Part shown: piece by piece, positions 8,241-14,496 of the stretch | Layout: each line of letters starts with the position of its first letter | Numbering within the stretch: the stretch's first letter is position 1 | From: JAJYLM01 sp964547905 | Lineage (GTDB): Bacteria > JAMCPX01 | NCBI GenBank assembly: GCA_964547905.1 | Contig: CAZJPN010000011.1 | Location: 1-14,496 of the forward strand | DNA: 14,496 nt | Direction of reading: 5' to 3' | Notes under the pieces: generated by a model | The model's database searches: none | The model's input: only the letters and a program-made list of their open reading frames with translations | Told to the model about the DNA's origin: nothing | Made by a program: the position numbers and the translations under genes

Positions 8241-9455
8241 TCACTCCCCAAGCACAGCCTTGTACATCTTTAGTTTATCCGCAACCTCCCGCTCCAGCGT
8301 ATTGTTCTGAAGCACCCACTGCCGTGCCTCTTTCATCATGGGTTTGTATTTCTCCTGGTGCAAGAGCACATCCCTTGCCGCTTCTGCCATTGCTTTTGTA
8401 TCACGATAGGGAACAATGACGCCATACTTGCCATCTGCAACTGCTTCTTTATGCCAATCAAAATCATAAACAATAATAGGGGTTTCCGCAAGCTGACATT
8501 CCGTGGCTGTTCGCCCAGCATGCGGTGCAATGACAACATCTGCTGTCGAAAGGAAGTTTACAACCATTGCAGTTGGCTGACTTTCTATAAACAAAACTTT
8601 ATTAGATAGCCCGTTTTTCTGGATCTCTTCTGTAAGATATTTCCTCAATGGTCCATCCCCTACAATCCACATTATTGTATCAGGTATTGCTTTATTTAAG
8701 AACAGTTCTTTTGCTATTAGTGACAGATCTTCCGATCTCTTTTCTTTAATCAACCTTCCTATATAAAGAACAACCTTTTTGTTGAAAGCATAATACGTTT
8801 GTTTGAGATTTGTTCTTTTTTCTGGAGGTAAGTAATGGGCCTCTTCCATAGAAAAATGATAGCGAAAATATCTGTTGCCGATCTCATGTGGGATTAGCCC
8901 ATCATCCCAATAATAATCCTTCTCTGCAATAACTGCGTTCGCATGAAGAAGTATAAATAGTAACAACTTTTTCTCAAAACTAATTGAATGAAACATCGGT
9001 ATTACTCCACTTCCATTATCCCAGTGTATCCTCTGAAAATTTGAGCACATCTCTACCGCATAAGGTATACCGGTAAGCTTTGATAGAATATAAGCAAAGC
9101 TTCCACGGATAAATGGCTCCTGTGAAAAGAGCATGCTGATATTGTTTTTAGTTGTATAACGCCATAGATACATGAGGTTATACACTAATGAGACTGCTGT
9201 GTTCAGATGCCTTAATTTGCCTCTTTGCAGCCATTTAAATCGCTTGTTACTGATAAATAAGGCTGTGTAAGACTCATTTATCTTTTCCTTATACGGCTTG
9301 AACGGTTTATCAAGCAAAAACACATAATGTACCTTCTTAAAAAACTCATTCAAATCCTGACTAAGTAGATCCTTCCTCTTATATTTTGTTACAAAATCAG
9401 GATTGGCAATGCTCAGAATTAGCAAACTTTTGTCTTTATTTTTTTTAAAATTCAT
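8241..9455 (-). CDS. Glycosyltransferase, GT-B fold, family 4-like
   Basis: This 404-residue protein has an N-terminal half that is only loosely recognisable (LLILSIANPDFVTKYKRKD, 11-29). The C-terminal donor-binding half is clearer: VLYIGRLIKEKRSEDL at 229-244, WIVGDGPLRKYL at 263-274, and HAGRTATECQLAETPIIVYD at 312-331, where E319 takes the place of the conserved glutamate and E324 is a second candidate. There is no signal peptide or convincing membrane span; the hydrophobic stretch KKLLLFILLHANAVIA (162-177) is probably a buried strand and helix. It probably adds one sugar in repeat-unit assembly; donor and acceptor are unknown. It lies 51 bases after the GT2 gene, with the palindromic element on its downstream side. 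The start codon has only a weak AAAG nearby. Confidence 0.82.
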   Translation of the reverse strand: MNFKKNKDKSLLILSIANPDFVTKYKRKDLLSQDLNEFFKKVHYVFLLDKPFKPYKEKINESYTALFISNKRFKWLQRGKLRHLNTAVSLVYNLMYLWRYTTKNNISMLFSQEPFIRGSFAYILSKLTGIPYAVEMCSNFQRIHWDNGSGVIPMFHSISFEKKLLLFILLHANAVIAEKDYYWDDGLIPHEIGNRYFRYHFSMEEAHYLPPEKRTNLKQTYYAFNKKVVLYIGRLIKEKRSEDLSLIAKELFLNKAIPDTIMWIVGDGPLRKYLTEEIQKNGLSNKVLFIESQPTAMVVNFLSTADVVIAPHAGRTATECQLAETPIIVYDFDWHKEAVADGKYGVIVPYRDTKAMAEAARDVLLHQEKYKPMMKEARQWVLQNNTLEREVADKLKMYKAVLGE

Positions 9456-9506
9456 TTGCTTTGCAACAATATTTTATTACGCAAAAATCTAAATTCTCTT
9501 GTAGAT

Positions 9507-10517
9507 TTAGTACCTAACCCTAAGAGCCATTTTAAGTTGTTTAAACTGGATTATATGATTTTGGGCATTAGTACAGTGCATTGAATAATTTTTTCTGATC
9601 GCATAGTATATAAGCATTCTCATGTATGACCATAATGCCCACTTCAATTGATTCAACATTTCAATACGATAACGAATAAACCATGTGATAGGAAAATGCT
9701 TTTGAAGAATCTTTTTAAAAGATATTACCCCCACAGCAAGTTTATTACTTTTTACAAATCCAGTTGTAGATTTTTCCCCGTAATGAATGATCTCTGCATT
9801 AGGATAAATCAATATGTTATATTTAACTTTTTTTATCATTAGACCTATATCAGTCTCTTCTCCATACATAAATATACTATTATCAAAGCCACCTATAAGA
9901 TTAAAAACATACCTATTAAAGGTCATAGCACAACCAGAAATAAATCCAGTTTTTATAGGTCTTTTAGTCTTTTTACCCCTTTTTATAGTAAACTTTCTAT
10001 AAGAAATATAGCACAATGTAAGCGGCAAAAATACAATGTCCAAGAGTTGTAAAAACAGATTTACATGAATAGGTGCAAAGTGAAAAATTAGCTCATTACC
10101 TTTCTCATCAAAATTAAGTGGTCCTATAAGAGCAACTTTTGCATGATTAAATAGATACTCCACCATCTCCTCTATGCCTTTTATAATCAGTGTATCAGGA
10201 TTGAGGAAAAATAGAACCTCGCCTTGTGCCTGTTTTGCGCCGATGTTATTTGCTTTGCCAAAACCAAGGTTTGCTTTGTTTTCTATGACTTTGACCCATG
10301 TGAACCGTTCTCTAATGGCTTCTATAGAACCATCAGTAGAGCCGTTATCGGATACAATTACTTCATAAGGGCATCTCTTTGCATCAATCTTATCCTGTAT
10401 AGATTGTATGCAGTTCAGGATATACTCTTTTACATTATAATTGACGATAATAATGGAAAGAAGCGGATTATTAGTGGCTTCATTTTCTTTATCTTCTACT
10501 TCTGTTATTACTATCAT
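9507..10517 (-). CDS. Glycosyltransferase family 2 (rhamnosyltransferase-like, WbbL type)
   Basis: This 336-residue GT-A protein has SIIIVNYNVKEYILNCI at 21-37, SDNGSTDGS at 56-64, NLGFGKANNIGA at 83-94 and NPDT at 106-109 in the metal-binding position. GFISGCAMTFNRYVF (191-205) is followed by GGFDNSIFMYGEETDIGL at 209-226, whose GEETD carries the likely catalytic acidic residues. This pattern is common in rhamnosyltransferase-like GT2 enzymes of O-antigen loci, but the sugar is not proven. Hydrophobic residues 150-172 may associate with the membrane. It is the first gene of the minus-strand unit and lies 32 bases or so below a good promoter. No Shine-Dalgarno sequence is visible. The ten residues after the start are acidic and not part of the fold, so an internal start is possible. 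Confidence 0.88.
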   Translation of the reverse strand: MIVITEVEDKENEATNNPLLSIIIVNYNVKEYILNCIQSIQDKIDAKRCPYEVIVSDNGSTDGSIEAIRERFTWVKVIENKANLGFGKANNIGAKQAQGEVLFFLNPDTLIIKGIEEMVEYLFNHAKVALIGPLNFDEKGNELIFHFAPIHVNLFLQLLDIVFLPLTLCYISYRKFTIKRGKKTKRPIKTGFISGCAMTFNRYVFNLIGGFDNSIFMYGEETDIGLMIKKVKYNILIYPNAEIIHYGEKSTTGFVKSNKLAVGVISFKKILQKHFPITWFIRYRIEMLNQLKWALWSYMRMLIYYAIRKNYSMHCTNAQNHIIQFKQLKMALRVRY

Positions 10518-10555
10518 AATATGAATTTATACATAGATTTCTTAATCTTGTTTAT

Positions 10556-10585
10556 TCTATAAATGTATGTGCAGCATATTGTCAA
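10556..10585 (-). promoter_or_regulatory. Sigma-70-like promoter of the minus-strand polysaccharide unit
   Basis: On the minus strand TTGACA (10585-10580) and TATAGA (10561-10556) are separated by 18 bases. The -35 is perfect and the -10 matches at four of six positions. Transcription would start near 10549 and leave an untranslated leader of about 32 bases before the ATG at 10517. A second hexamer, TATAAA at 10531-10526, lies closer to the start. Confidence 0.55.
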
Positions 10586-10629
10586 GGTTGGAGTTAATGA
10601 TAAACAGACAATGCAGAAATGCTAAATTA

Positions 10630-10658
10630 TTGACCATACATATTATGTCTGTTATTCA
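10630..10658 (+). promoter_or_regulatory. Possible promoter of the 10667 methyltransferase
   Basis: TTGACC (10630-10635) is followed after 17 bases by TATTCA (10653-10658), a poor -10. It ends eight bases before the ATG, so a transcript from it would be almost leaderless. No Shine-Dalgarno sequence is present. An alternative is TTGTCA (10579-10584), 16 bases, TGATAAACA (10598-10606), which would share its -35 bases with the opposing promoter. Confidence 0.3.
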
Positions 10659-10666
10659 TTACAGTC

Positions 10667-11749
10667 ATGGATAACAAAATAGAATACGAAACCCTTGAGG
10701 TATGCCCCGTATGTGGGTCAAAAGAATCCACATTTCTTTTTACCAATACAGATAGGATGCACGGCATACCAGGGAAGTTTGGAGTAAATCAATGCAAGGA
10801 TTGCGAAGCTGTTTATCTTTCTCCAAAACCAAGTCTTAAATCACTCTCTTTGTATTACCCTGATGATTACCCTCCGCACCAAGCAAACGAAAAAGCATTT
10901 ATATCATCAAAAGTAATGAGAGAATCAAAAGATTTCTTGAGAAATACTATACTGTATGAAGTTTATAAATTAAAAAATTATACAAGCAAACCAAGAATAA
11001 AGCCAAGCTTAATTGTAAGACCTATTGCTTATCTTTTATTCCCATTATGGAAGCGAGCTTATTATGGCTTACCGAAAATCAATTTTCCAAAGTATGTAAG
11101 CGGAGGTAAGGCATTAGATATAGGATGTGGAACAGGTAATTATATCAGAATACTGAGAGAGTTTGGTTGGAATGTTTATGGAGTAGAACCATCTGAGAAA
11201 GCAGCCAAAATAGGTAAAGAGAAATTTGGACTTGACATAAGAACAGGCACTCTGCTTGATCATAAATTCCCGGAAAACGACTTCCATTTTATTACAATGA
11301 ACCATGTGCTTGAACATCTGTATAACCCTGTTGAGGTGTTATCAGAGGCGAAAAGAATACTTCGTCCCGATGGTATGATTTTGATCCGAACACCAAATAT
11401 AAATGCTTATGGATATAAAAGGTTTGGTAAAAACTGGGGGCCACTTGAGACACCGAGACATTTAATGCTTTACTCAAAACAAAGCATTTCTGAGTTAGCA
11501 TATAAAACAGAATTAAAATTAAAGACATTTTCTACCATTCATGTAAGATCTTCACTCTATTGGTCATTAGAATATGAGATACGAGATAGAAATAACAACC
11601 ATCAAGATTTTGGGACTACCGGACAATATACAACTTCTCAAAAGCTGTATATCAATGCATTAGATCTGTATGAAAAATTGCTGATACTATCAGGAAAAAA
11701 TGCAGGTGAAGAGTTGCAGGCGATATTGGTAAAAGAACAAAATCAATAA
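10667..11749 (+). CDS. Class I SAM-dependent methyltransferase with N-terminal zinc ribbon
   Basis: This 360-residue protein has a four-cysteine zinc-ribbon-like start (C13, C16, C43, C46; CPVC and CKDC) followed by YLSPKPS. A basic, partly hydrophobic region spans about 85-145. The methyltransferase core then has ALDIGCGTGNY at 149-159, GVEPSEKA at 172-179, NHVLEHLYNPVEVL at 212-225, ILRPDGMILIRTPN at 231-244 and ETPRHLMLYSKQSI at 261-274. It has the same domain order as the 292-residue protein of 3965-4843 but is longer, mainly between the ribbon and the core. It may methylate a sugar or the chain end; the substrate is unknown. It is transcribed away from the main unit and lies 56 bases before the flippase gene, which it may accompany in one transcript. 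Confidence 0.87.
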   Translation: MDNKIEYETLEVCPVCGSKESTFLFTNTDRMHGIPGKFGVNQCKDCEAVYLSPKPSLKSLSLYYPDDYPPHQANEKAFISSKVMRESKDFLRNTILYEVYKLKNYTSKPRIKPSLIVRPIAYLLFPLWKRAYYGLPKINFPKYVSGGKALDIGCGTGNYIRILREFGWNVYGVEPSEKAAKIGKEKFGLDIRTGTLLDHKFPENDFHFITMNHVLEHLYNPVEVLSEAKRILRPDGMILIRTPNINAYGYKRFGKNWGPLETPRHLMLYSKQSISELAYKTELKLKTFSTIHVRSSLYWSLEYEIRDRNNNHQDFGTTGQYTTSQKLYINALDLYEKLLILSGKNAGEELQAILVKEQNQ

Positions 11750-11788
11750 GGCACACACTCTTTTATTTGCTTCACAAATCTTTATATT

Positions 11789-11797
11789 TGTTATAAT
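11789..11797 (+). promoter_or_regulatory. Extended -10 promoter just before the flippase gene
   Basis: TGTTATAAT (11789-11797) is a perfect extended -10 sequence. Only weak -35 candidates exist: TTGCTT at 11767 with a 19-base spacer, and TTCACA at 11771 with 15. Its end is eight bases before the ATG at 11806, so the start point would fall within about two bases of the start codon. No Shine-Dalgarno sequence lies between. This suggests a leaderless or nearly leaderless message. Confidence 0.45.
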
Positions 11798-11805
11798 ACC
11801 CAACT

Positions 11806-13350
11806 ATGTCTCTTTCTAAAACACTTATTAAAAATGCTCTGAGCAATTATACAGGCTTTGTTGTCGCTGCGATTATAGGGCTTTTTATATCACCCATTGT
11901 CATTCATCATCTCGGTAATGTTGCTTTTGGATTATGGGCGCTTTTCCAATCATTCTTTGGCTATTTCGGCCTGCTCGATCTTGGACTCGGTGTGTCTGTA
12001 GTCAAATACATCTCTGAATTTAAGGCAAAGGGTGAACAGGAAAACATAGATACCTTTGGCTCAACCATCTTTTTTACCTATATCTTACTCGGTATTATCG
12101 GCATGGCGATTGCATTTGGACTTGCACCCTTTATTACAAAGATCTTTACAATACCTGCAGGATACAGACACATTGCCTTTTATGCCATGCTTATAAGCGG
12201 TCTGAATATTGCTGTTATATTCCCTATGAGCTTTCAACTGAACAGCCTTTCCGCAAATCAACGGTATGATCTAACCAATGGCATTTTAATAGTACGACAA
12301 ATTATCTATGCAATATCTGTTATCCTCTTGCTTAAGCACGGGTTTGGCTTACTCGAGTTGTTCATGCTTAATTTTATATTGTCCATATTGACGTTTCTTA
12401 TTAGTTATTTTCTTGTTGCTTTCAAGTATAAACTTGTTCATTTCCATCTCAGACTTTACAGCATCAAAATGCTCAAAACAGCATATAATTATAGTGTTTT
12501 TGCCTTTTTAAACAGTCTTGCCGGCCAGGGATTGTTTAACATCGGAAGCATGATCATTGGTACTGTACTTAGTGTTGAATTCGTTACCTACTATGCACTG
12601 GCAAATAAAATATCCGGAATCCTGCTTCAGACCGTCAGCTCTATTATAGGCATAAGCCTGCCCATATTCTCAGCATTGTGGGCTGTGAATGATAAGGAAA
12701 AGATAAAGTTTACCTATTCAGAGATCACAAAGGCGGTAACGCTTATTTCACTGCCTGTTTCAATGGTTGTTATTCTGTTCAGCGAACAAATTATGGAGGT
12801 ATGGGTCGGGAATGGGTATCATCTTGCCGCTCTATCTCTTATCCTGCTGACCATTGTTATGTTTATTCACGATATATTTGGCTTTATTACCGGCATCTTC
12901 TTATTCGGTATTGGAAAACCAAAAATCTTATCTATAGCAAACGCCATTGCAGCAGTGGTAAACCTGCTCTTAGCGGTTCTGTTTACAAGGTTGATTGCAG
13001 AGTCTTATGGTACAGGCTATGGCGTGTTGGGCGTACCCATTGCACTGGGGCTTACGATGAACGCAGTGGACCTCTTTTTCCTCCCCTGGTATGTGAACAG
13101 GATCATTGAACTTCCGAACAGGGAATATCTTAAAATCTTTATAAAACCATTTATCTTCATCATTCCAGCGGTGATTGTTGCCCTGGCTATAAAGCACTAC
13201 TACGAGCCGCATAAGCTGATTGTCTTTGTCCTTGAAAGTGCAATTATCGGATTTTTCTACTGGGGGCTGTACTATCTGTTCGGACTATCGAAGGATGAGA
13301 AGACACGGTATGTGGGGTACGTGAAGCAGTTCGTGGGATATAAAGTTTAG
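11806..13350 (+). CDS. Oligosaccharide flippase, Wzx-like (MOP superfamily)
   Basis: This 514-residue inner-membrane protein has about twelve to fourteen predicted helices, the usual size for polysaccharide flippases. Its role would be to turn the undecaprenyl-linked repeat unit from the cytoplasmic to the periplasmic face. The N-terminal segment is typical: SLSKTLIKNALSNYTGFV, then HHLGNVAFGLWALFQSF (34-50) and GYFGLLDLGLGVSVVKYISE (52-71), the most conserved part of the Polysacc_synt family. Later polar and charged positions within helices include the NQRYDL loop at 151-156. The start is well placed because the family normally begins about this close to the first helix. It has its own extended -10 sequence directly upstream, follows the methyltransferase by 56 bases, and is followed by tandem GGAGTTAG copies and a palindromic repeat. 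Confidence 0.9.
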   Translation: MSLSKTLIKNALSNYTGFVVAAIIGLFISPIVIHHLGNVAFGLWALFQSFFGYFGLLDLGLGVSVVKYISEFKAKGEQENIDTFGSTIFFTYILLGIIGMAIAFGLAPFITKIFTIPAGYRHIAFYAMLISGLNIAVIFPMSFQLNSLSANQRYDLTNGILIVRQIIYAISVILLLKHGFGLLELFMLNFILSILTFLISYFLVAFKYKLVHFHLRLYSIKMLKTAYNYSVFAFLNSLAGQGLFNIGSMIIGTVLSVEFVTYYALANKISGILLQTVSSIIGISLPIFSALWAVNDKEKIKFTYSEITKAVTLISLPVSMVVILFSEQIMEVWVGNGYHLAALSLILLTIVMFIHDIFGFITGIFLFGIGKPKILSIANAIAAVVNLLLAVLFTRLIAESYGTGYGVLGVPIALGLTMNAVDLFFLPWYVNRIIELPNREYLKIFIKPFIFIIPAVIVALAIKHYYEPHKLIVFVLESAIIGFFYWGLYYLFGLSKDEKTRYVGYVKQFVGYKV

Positions 13351-13368
13351 GAGTTAGGGAGTTAGGAG

Positions 13369-13435
13369 TGTCATTCTGAGGCATAGCCGAAGAATCACAA
13401 GGAAGGGTAGACTCTTCGTTTCACTCAGAGTGACA
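13369..13435. repeat. Dispersed palindromic element, TGTCATTCTGA family, copy 2
   Basis: TGTCATTCTGAG (13369-13380) pairs with CTCAGAGTGACA (13424-13435), reverse complements but for one base. A GAAGAATC block lies in the left half and GACTCTTCG in the right. The arms match copy 1 at 8135-8217. It starts 19 bases after the flippase stop, directly after two tandem copies of GGAGTTAG (13350-13365). It may form a hairpin at the end of the flippase transcript, but no T-run follows, so it is not a classic terminator. Confidence 0.7.
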
Positions 13436-13484
13436 GGAAGGGAATTGAGGGGTATAGTTCTAACAGGGTAAACTTACGGATGCC

Positions 13485-13512
13485 TTGCTAATTTCCATAC
13501 ATGAGATATATT
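13485..13512 (+). promoter_or_regulatory. Probable promoter of the 137-residue membrane protein gene
   Basis: TTGCTA (13485-13490) and TATATT (13507-13512) are 16 bases apart, four and five matches to the sigma-70 hexamers. The predicted start near 13519 leaves a leader of about 25 bases holding the Shine-Dalgarno sequence. Confidence 0.45.
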
Positions 13513-13529
13513 TTATCCGATCAAACTTT

Positions 13530-13537
13530 AAAGGAGG
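13530..13537 (+). promoter_or_regulatory. Strong ribosome binding site of the 13544 gene
   Basis: AAAGGAGG, six bases before ATG 13544. It is nearly perfect and fixes the start. It contrasts with most polysaccharide genes here, which lack such a site. Confidence 0.8.
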
Positions 13538-13543
13538 AGCAAT

Positions 13544-13957
13544 ATGGCGACAGGCAATGTGTCAACGGTATTCATGGTCCTTGAGATCCTGGTTGGCGTA
13601 TTAACAATAGTATTTTGGGTGTTGTTCTTATTCGTTCCTAACAGCGTTCAATCATCCAATGAGAAGTGCTATATGATATTCGAGCATAGCTTTGTAGCCG
13701 CAGACCTTTGGATGTGCGCTGCGTTCTTCCTTTCCGCCTACTTCCTTTACAACAGAAATGCAGCGGGTGTTCTGTGGGGCATTGTTGCTGGGGGTACATC
13801 CGTGTTCCTCGGCCTGATGGACATACTGTACAATATTGAGAATGGTATGTATAAACATATCAACGCAGGTATGTTTTTCGAGATCCTGATCAACCTTACA
13901 AGCGTTGTGTTCGGTGGTTTTACGATAAATTACGTATGGAATCTCATTCAACATTAA
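13544..13957 (+). CDS. Small four-helix membrane protein of unknown function
   Basis: I do not recognise the family. The 137-residue protein is almost entirely hydrophobic, with four predicted membrane helices at about 9-31, 49-69, 73-95 and 108-131. A polar loop with cysteine and histidine (NEKCYMIFEHSF, 39-50) lies between the first two, and a DILYNIENGMYKHIN loop (93-107) between the last two. There is no cleavable signal peptide. Acidic residues inside or next to helices are E14, D54, D93 and E113. It has its own promoter-like sequence and a strong ribosome binding site, and is separated from the flippase by a palindromic repeat. It is therefore probably a separate transcript and not part of the polysaccharide pathway. 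The clean start site and full-length frame make it a real gene. Confidence 0.75.
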   Translation: MATGNVSTVFMVLEILVGVLTIVFWVLFLFVPNSVQSSNEKCYMIFEHSFVAADLWMCAAFFLSAYFLYNRNAAGVLWGIVAGGTSVFLGLMDILYNIENGMYKHINAGMFFEILINLTSVVFGGFTINYVWNLIQH

Positions 13958-14175
13958 TCATCACAATACAAAAACATTAAAGCTCTATCTAGAAGGGAAA
14001 AGGGGGTCACAGGAAAAAGGAGGTCAAATCTTTCCAGGTTGTTGAAAAACTCGGATTGCTGTCATTGCGCCACAGTCTGTCGAAGAGAGATAACGCTGGA
14101 GTTTAATAGGGAAATTCAAAAGAAAACCTACTGCGTCCCACTTATCATGGGAATCAAAGAACAAATCCTACCTAA

Positions 14176-14196
14176 CCTCCCTTTACTAAAGGGAGG
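14176..14196. repeat. Perfect short palindrome (CCTCCCTTTA arms)
   Basis: CCTCCCTTTA (14176-14185) and TAAAGGGAGG (14187-14196) are exact reverse complements with one base between. A run of A follows at 14200-14206 rather than a T-run on this strand. From general knowledge the motif is a common dispersed repeat in several proteobacterial and related genomes. Read on the minus strand the order is a T-run then the stem, so it does not make a classic terminator for the leftward gene. Confidence 0.6.
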
Positions 14197-14206
14197 GATA
14201 AAAAAA

Positions 14207-14280
14207 TGTCAGGAGAAATATGAAACTGGATTCCCCCCCGCATCAAGTGCGGGGCAGGCTCCATCAAGTCGGGGATGACA
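14207..14280. repeat. Dispersed repeat of the CTGGATTCC...GGGGATGACA kind
   Basis: The stretch is bounded by TGTCA (14207-14211) and TGACA (14276-14280). It contains CTGGATTCC (14226-14234), a hairpin CCCCGCA/TGCGGGG (14236-14242 and 14248-14254), and two copies of a CATCAAGT core (14241-14248 and 14262-14269). The flanking wording GGATTCC to GGGGATGACA is typical of short intergenic palindromes found many times in some genomes. Confidence 0.55.
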
Positions 14281-14311
14281 CAGAGCAAAAGAGATAGGTT
14301 TCTAAACAAGA

Positions 14312-14496
14312 TCAGTTTTTGGATTCGAGCCTTGAAATCCGTTCTTCGTGATTATCAAGATTATCTGCATGTGCTTTCAGGCTGTTGTTAATCGCATCAA
14401 TTTTCTGATTCGTTTCATCAAACCTATGATCTACGTGCTCCATAACAGCCTTGTCTCCGTCTTCAATCTTTTTTTCGAGACCGTCTACCTTCTTTT
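14312..14496 (-). CDS. C-terminal end of a coiled-coil protein, cut by the window edge
   Basis: An open minus-strand frame enters from the right edge and ends at TGA (14314-14312), giving 60 residues of the C-terminus. The sequence is strongly helical and charged, with hydrophobic residues spaced in heptads: KKVDGLEKKIEDGDKAV, then HVDHRFDETNQKIDAINNS, then NLDNHEERISRLESKN to the end. Such tails occur in small coiled-coil proteins of many kinds, including phage-related and DUF1640-like proteins; I cannot name the family. An in-frame ATG lies 18 codons in, but the frame is open to the edge, so the true start is outside. It is convergent with the 13544 gene. Confidence 0.6.
   Translation of the reverse strand, partial: KKVDGLEKKIEDGDKAVMEHVDHRFDETNQKIDAINNSLKAHADNLDNHEERISRLESKN

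Larger units (their letters stand above)
13958..14311. other. 354-base intergenic region with dispersed repeats, no credible gene
   Basis: This gap lies between the small membrane protein and the coiled-coil protein. It holds an isolated AAGGAGGT (14017-14024) with no suitable start codon after it, a perfect 10-base hairpin (14176-14196) and a TGTCA-to-TGACA element (14207-14280). The one open frame across it, from a TTG at 14039, is a translation of those repeats and is not supported. Confidence 0.6.

Noticed and set aside
9484..9509. AT-rich inverted repeat AAATCTA/TAGATTT considered as a terminator after the GT2 gene
   Set aside because: The seven-base stem has a single G-C pair, overlaps the stop codon and has only a short T-run; too weak.
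14039..14278. 79-codon plus-strand open frame starting at TTG
   Set aside because: Most of it is a translation of the palindromic repeats at 14176-14280, ending in a low-complexity proline/serine/glycine tail. The AAGGAGGT upstream is 14 bases from the TTG, too far for a normal site.
1..14496. tRNA, rRNA, CRISPR array, riboswitch, or toxin-antitoxin and defence genes
   Set aside because: Looked for by eye on both strands; no cloverleaf-like, regularly spaced repeat or recognisable defence-protein motif was seen.

Overview
The window is mostly one surface-polysaccharide (O-antigen, capsule or exopolysaccharide type) locus from a bacterium. It has a decaying insertion sequence on its left side and a short, unrelated, repeat-rich region on its right. 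The lineage cannot be read with confidence. The cell is probably Gram-negative, because the sugar-chain genes resemble O-antigen clusters and include a DUF2723-type membrane protein. Short dispersed palindromes of the TGTCATTCTGA and CTGGATTCC kinds are, from general knowledge, common in Desulfobacterota, Nitrospirota and neighbouring groups. The genes are AT-rich; the transposase remnant is visibly richer in G+C than its surroundings.

Layout. Positions 1-110 are AT-rich with no gene. About 111-1087 is an IS256-family element that has lost its left end but keeps a catalytic core and a right terminal repeat. From 10517 down to 1188 on the minus strand run seven closely spaced genes, probably one transcription unit. 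In order of transcription they are a GT2 glycosyltransferase, a GT4-like glycosyltransferase, a 705-residue GT2-GT4 fusion, an NAD-dependent sugar-nucleotide epimerase, a zinc-ribbon SAM methyltransferase, a GT4 glycosyltransferase and a DUF2723 membrane protein. The last two overlap by 11 bases. A good sigma-70-like promoter lies upstream of this unit at 10556-10585. On the plus strand, leaving the same divergent intergenic region, are a second zinc-ribbon methyltransferase (10667-11749) and a Wzx-type flippase (11806-13350). After a palindromic repeat comes a small four-helix membrane protein of unknown function (13544-13957). A 354-base repeat-rich gap follows, and then the C-terminal end of a coiled-coil protein enters from the right edge on the minus strand.

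How the genes work together (inference). The epimerase would supply a nucleotide sugar. The glycosyltransferases, counting the fusion as two catalytic domains, would build a lipid-linked oligosaccharide on the cytoplasmic face, and the two methyltransferases could modify sugars or a chain end. The flippase would carry the unit across the inner membrane, and the DUF2723 protein could transfer a sugar on the periplasmic side. No Wzy polymerase, initiating phosphoglycosyltransferase, chain-length regulator or ABC exporter is visible, so the locus probably continues elsewhere or relies on genes elsewhere.

Nothing here is convincingly a wholly new system. The points most worth a second look are the in-frame GT2-GT4 fusion, the repeated pattern of starts lacking a Shine-Dalgarno sequence but having a TATA-like hexamer 8 or 9 bases before the ATG, the paired zinc-ribbon methyltransferases, the coupled GT4/DUF2723 pair, and the paired palindromic elements.
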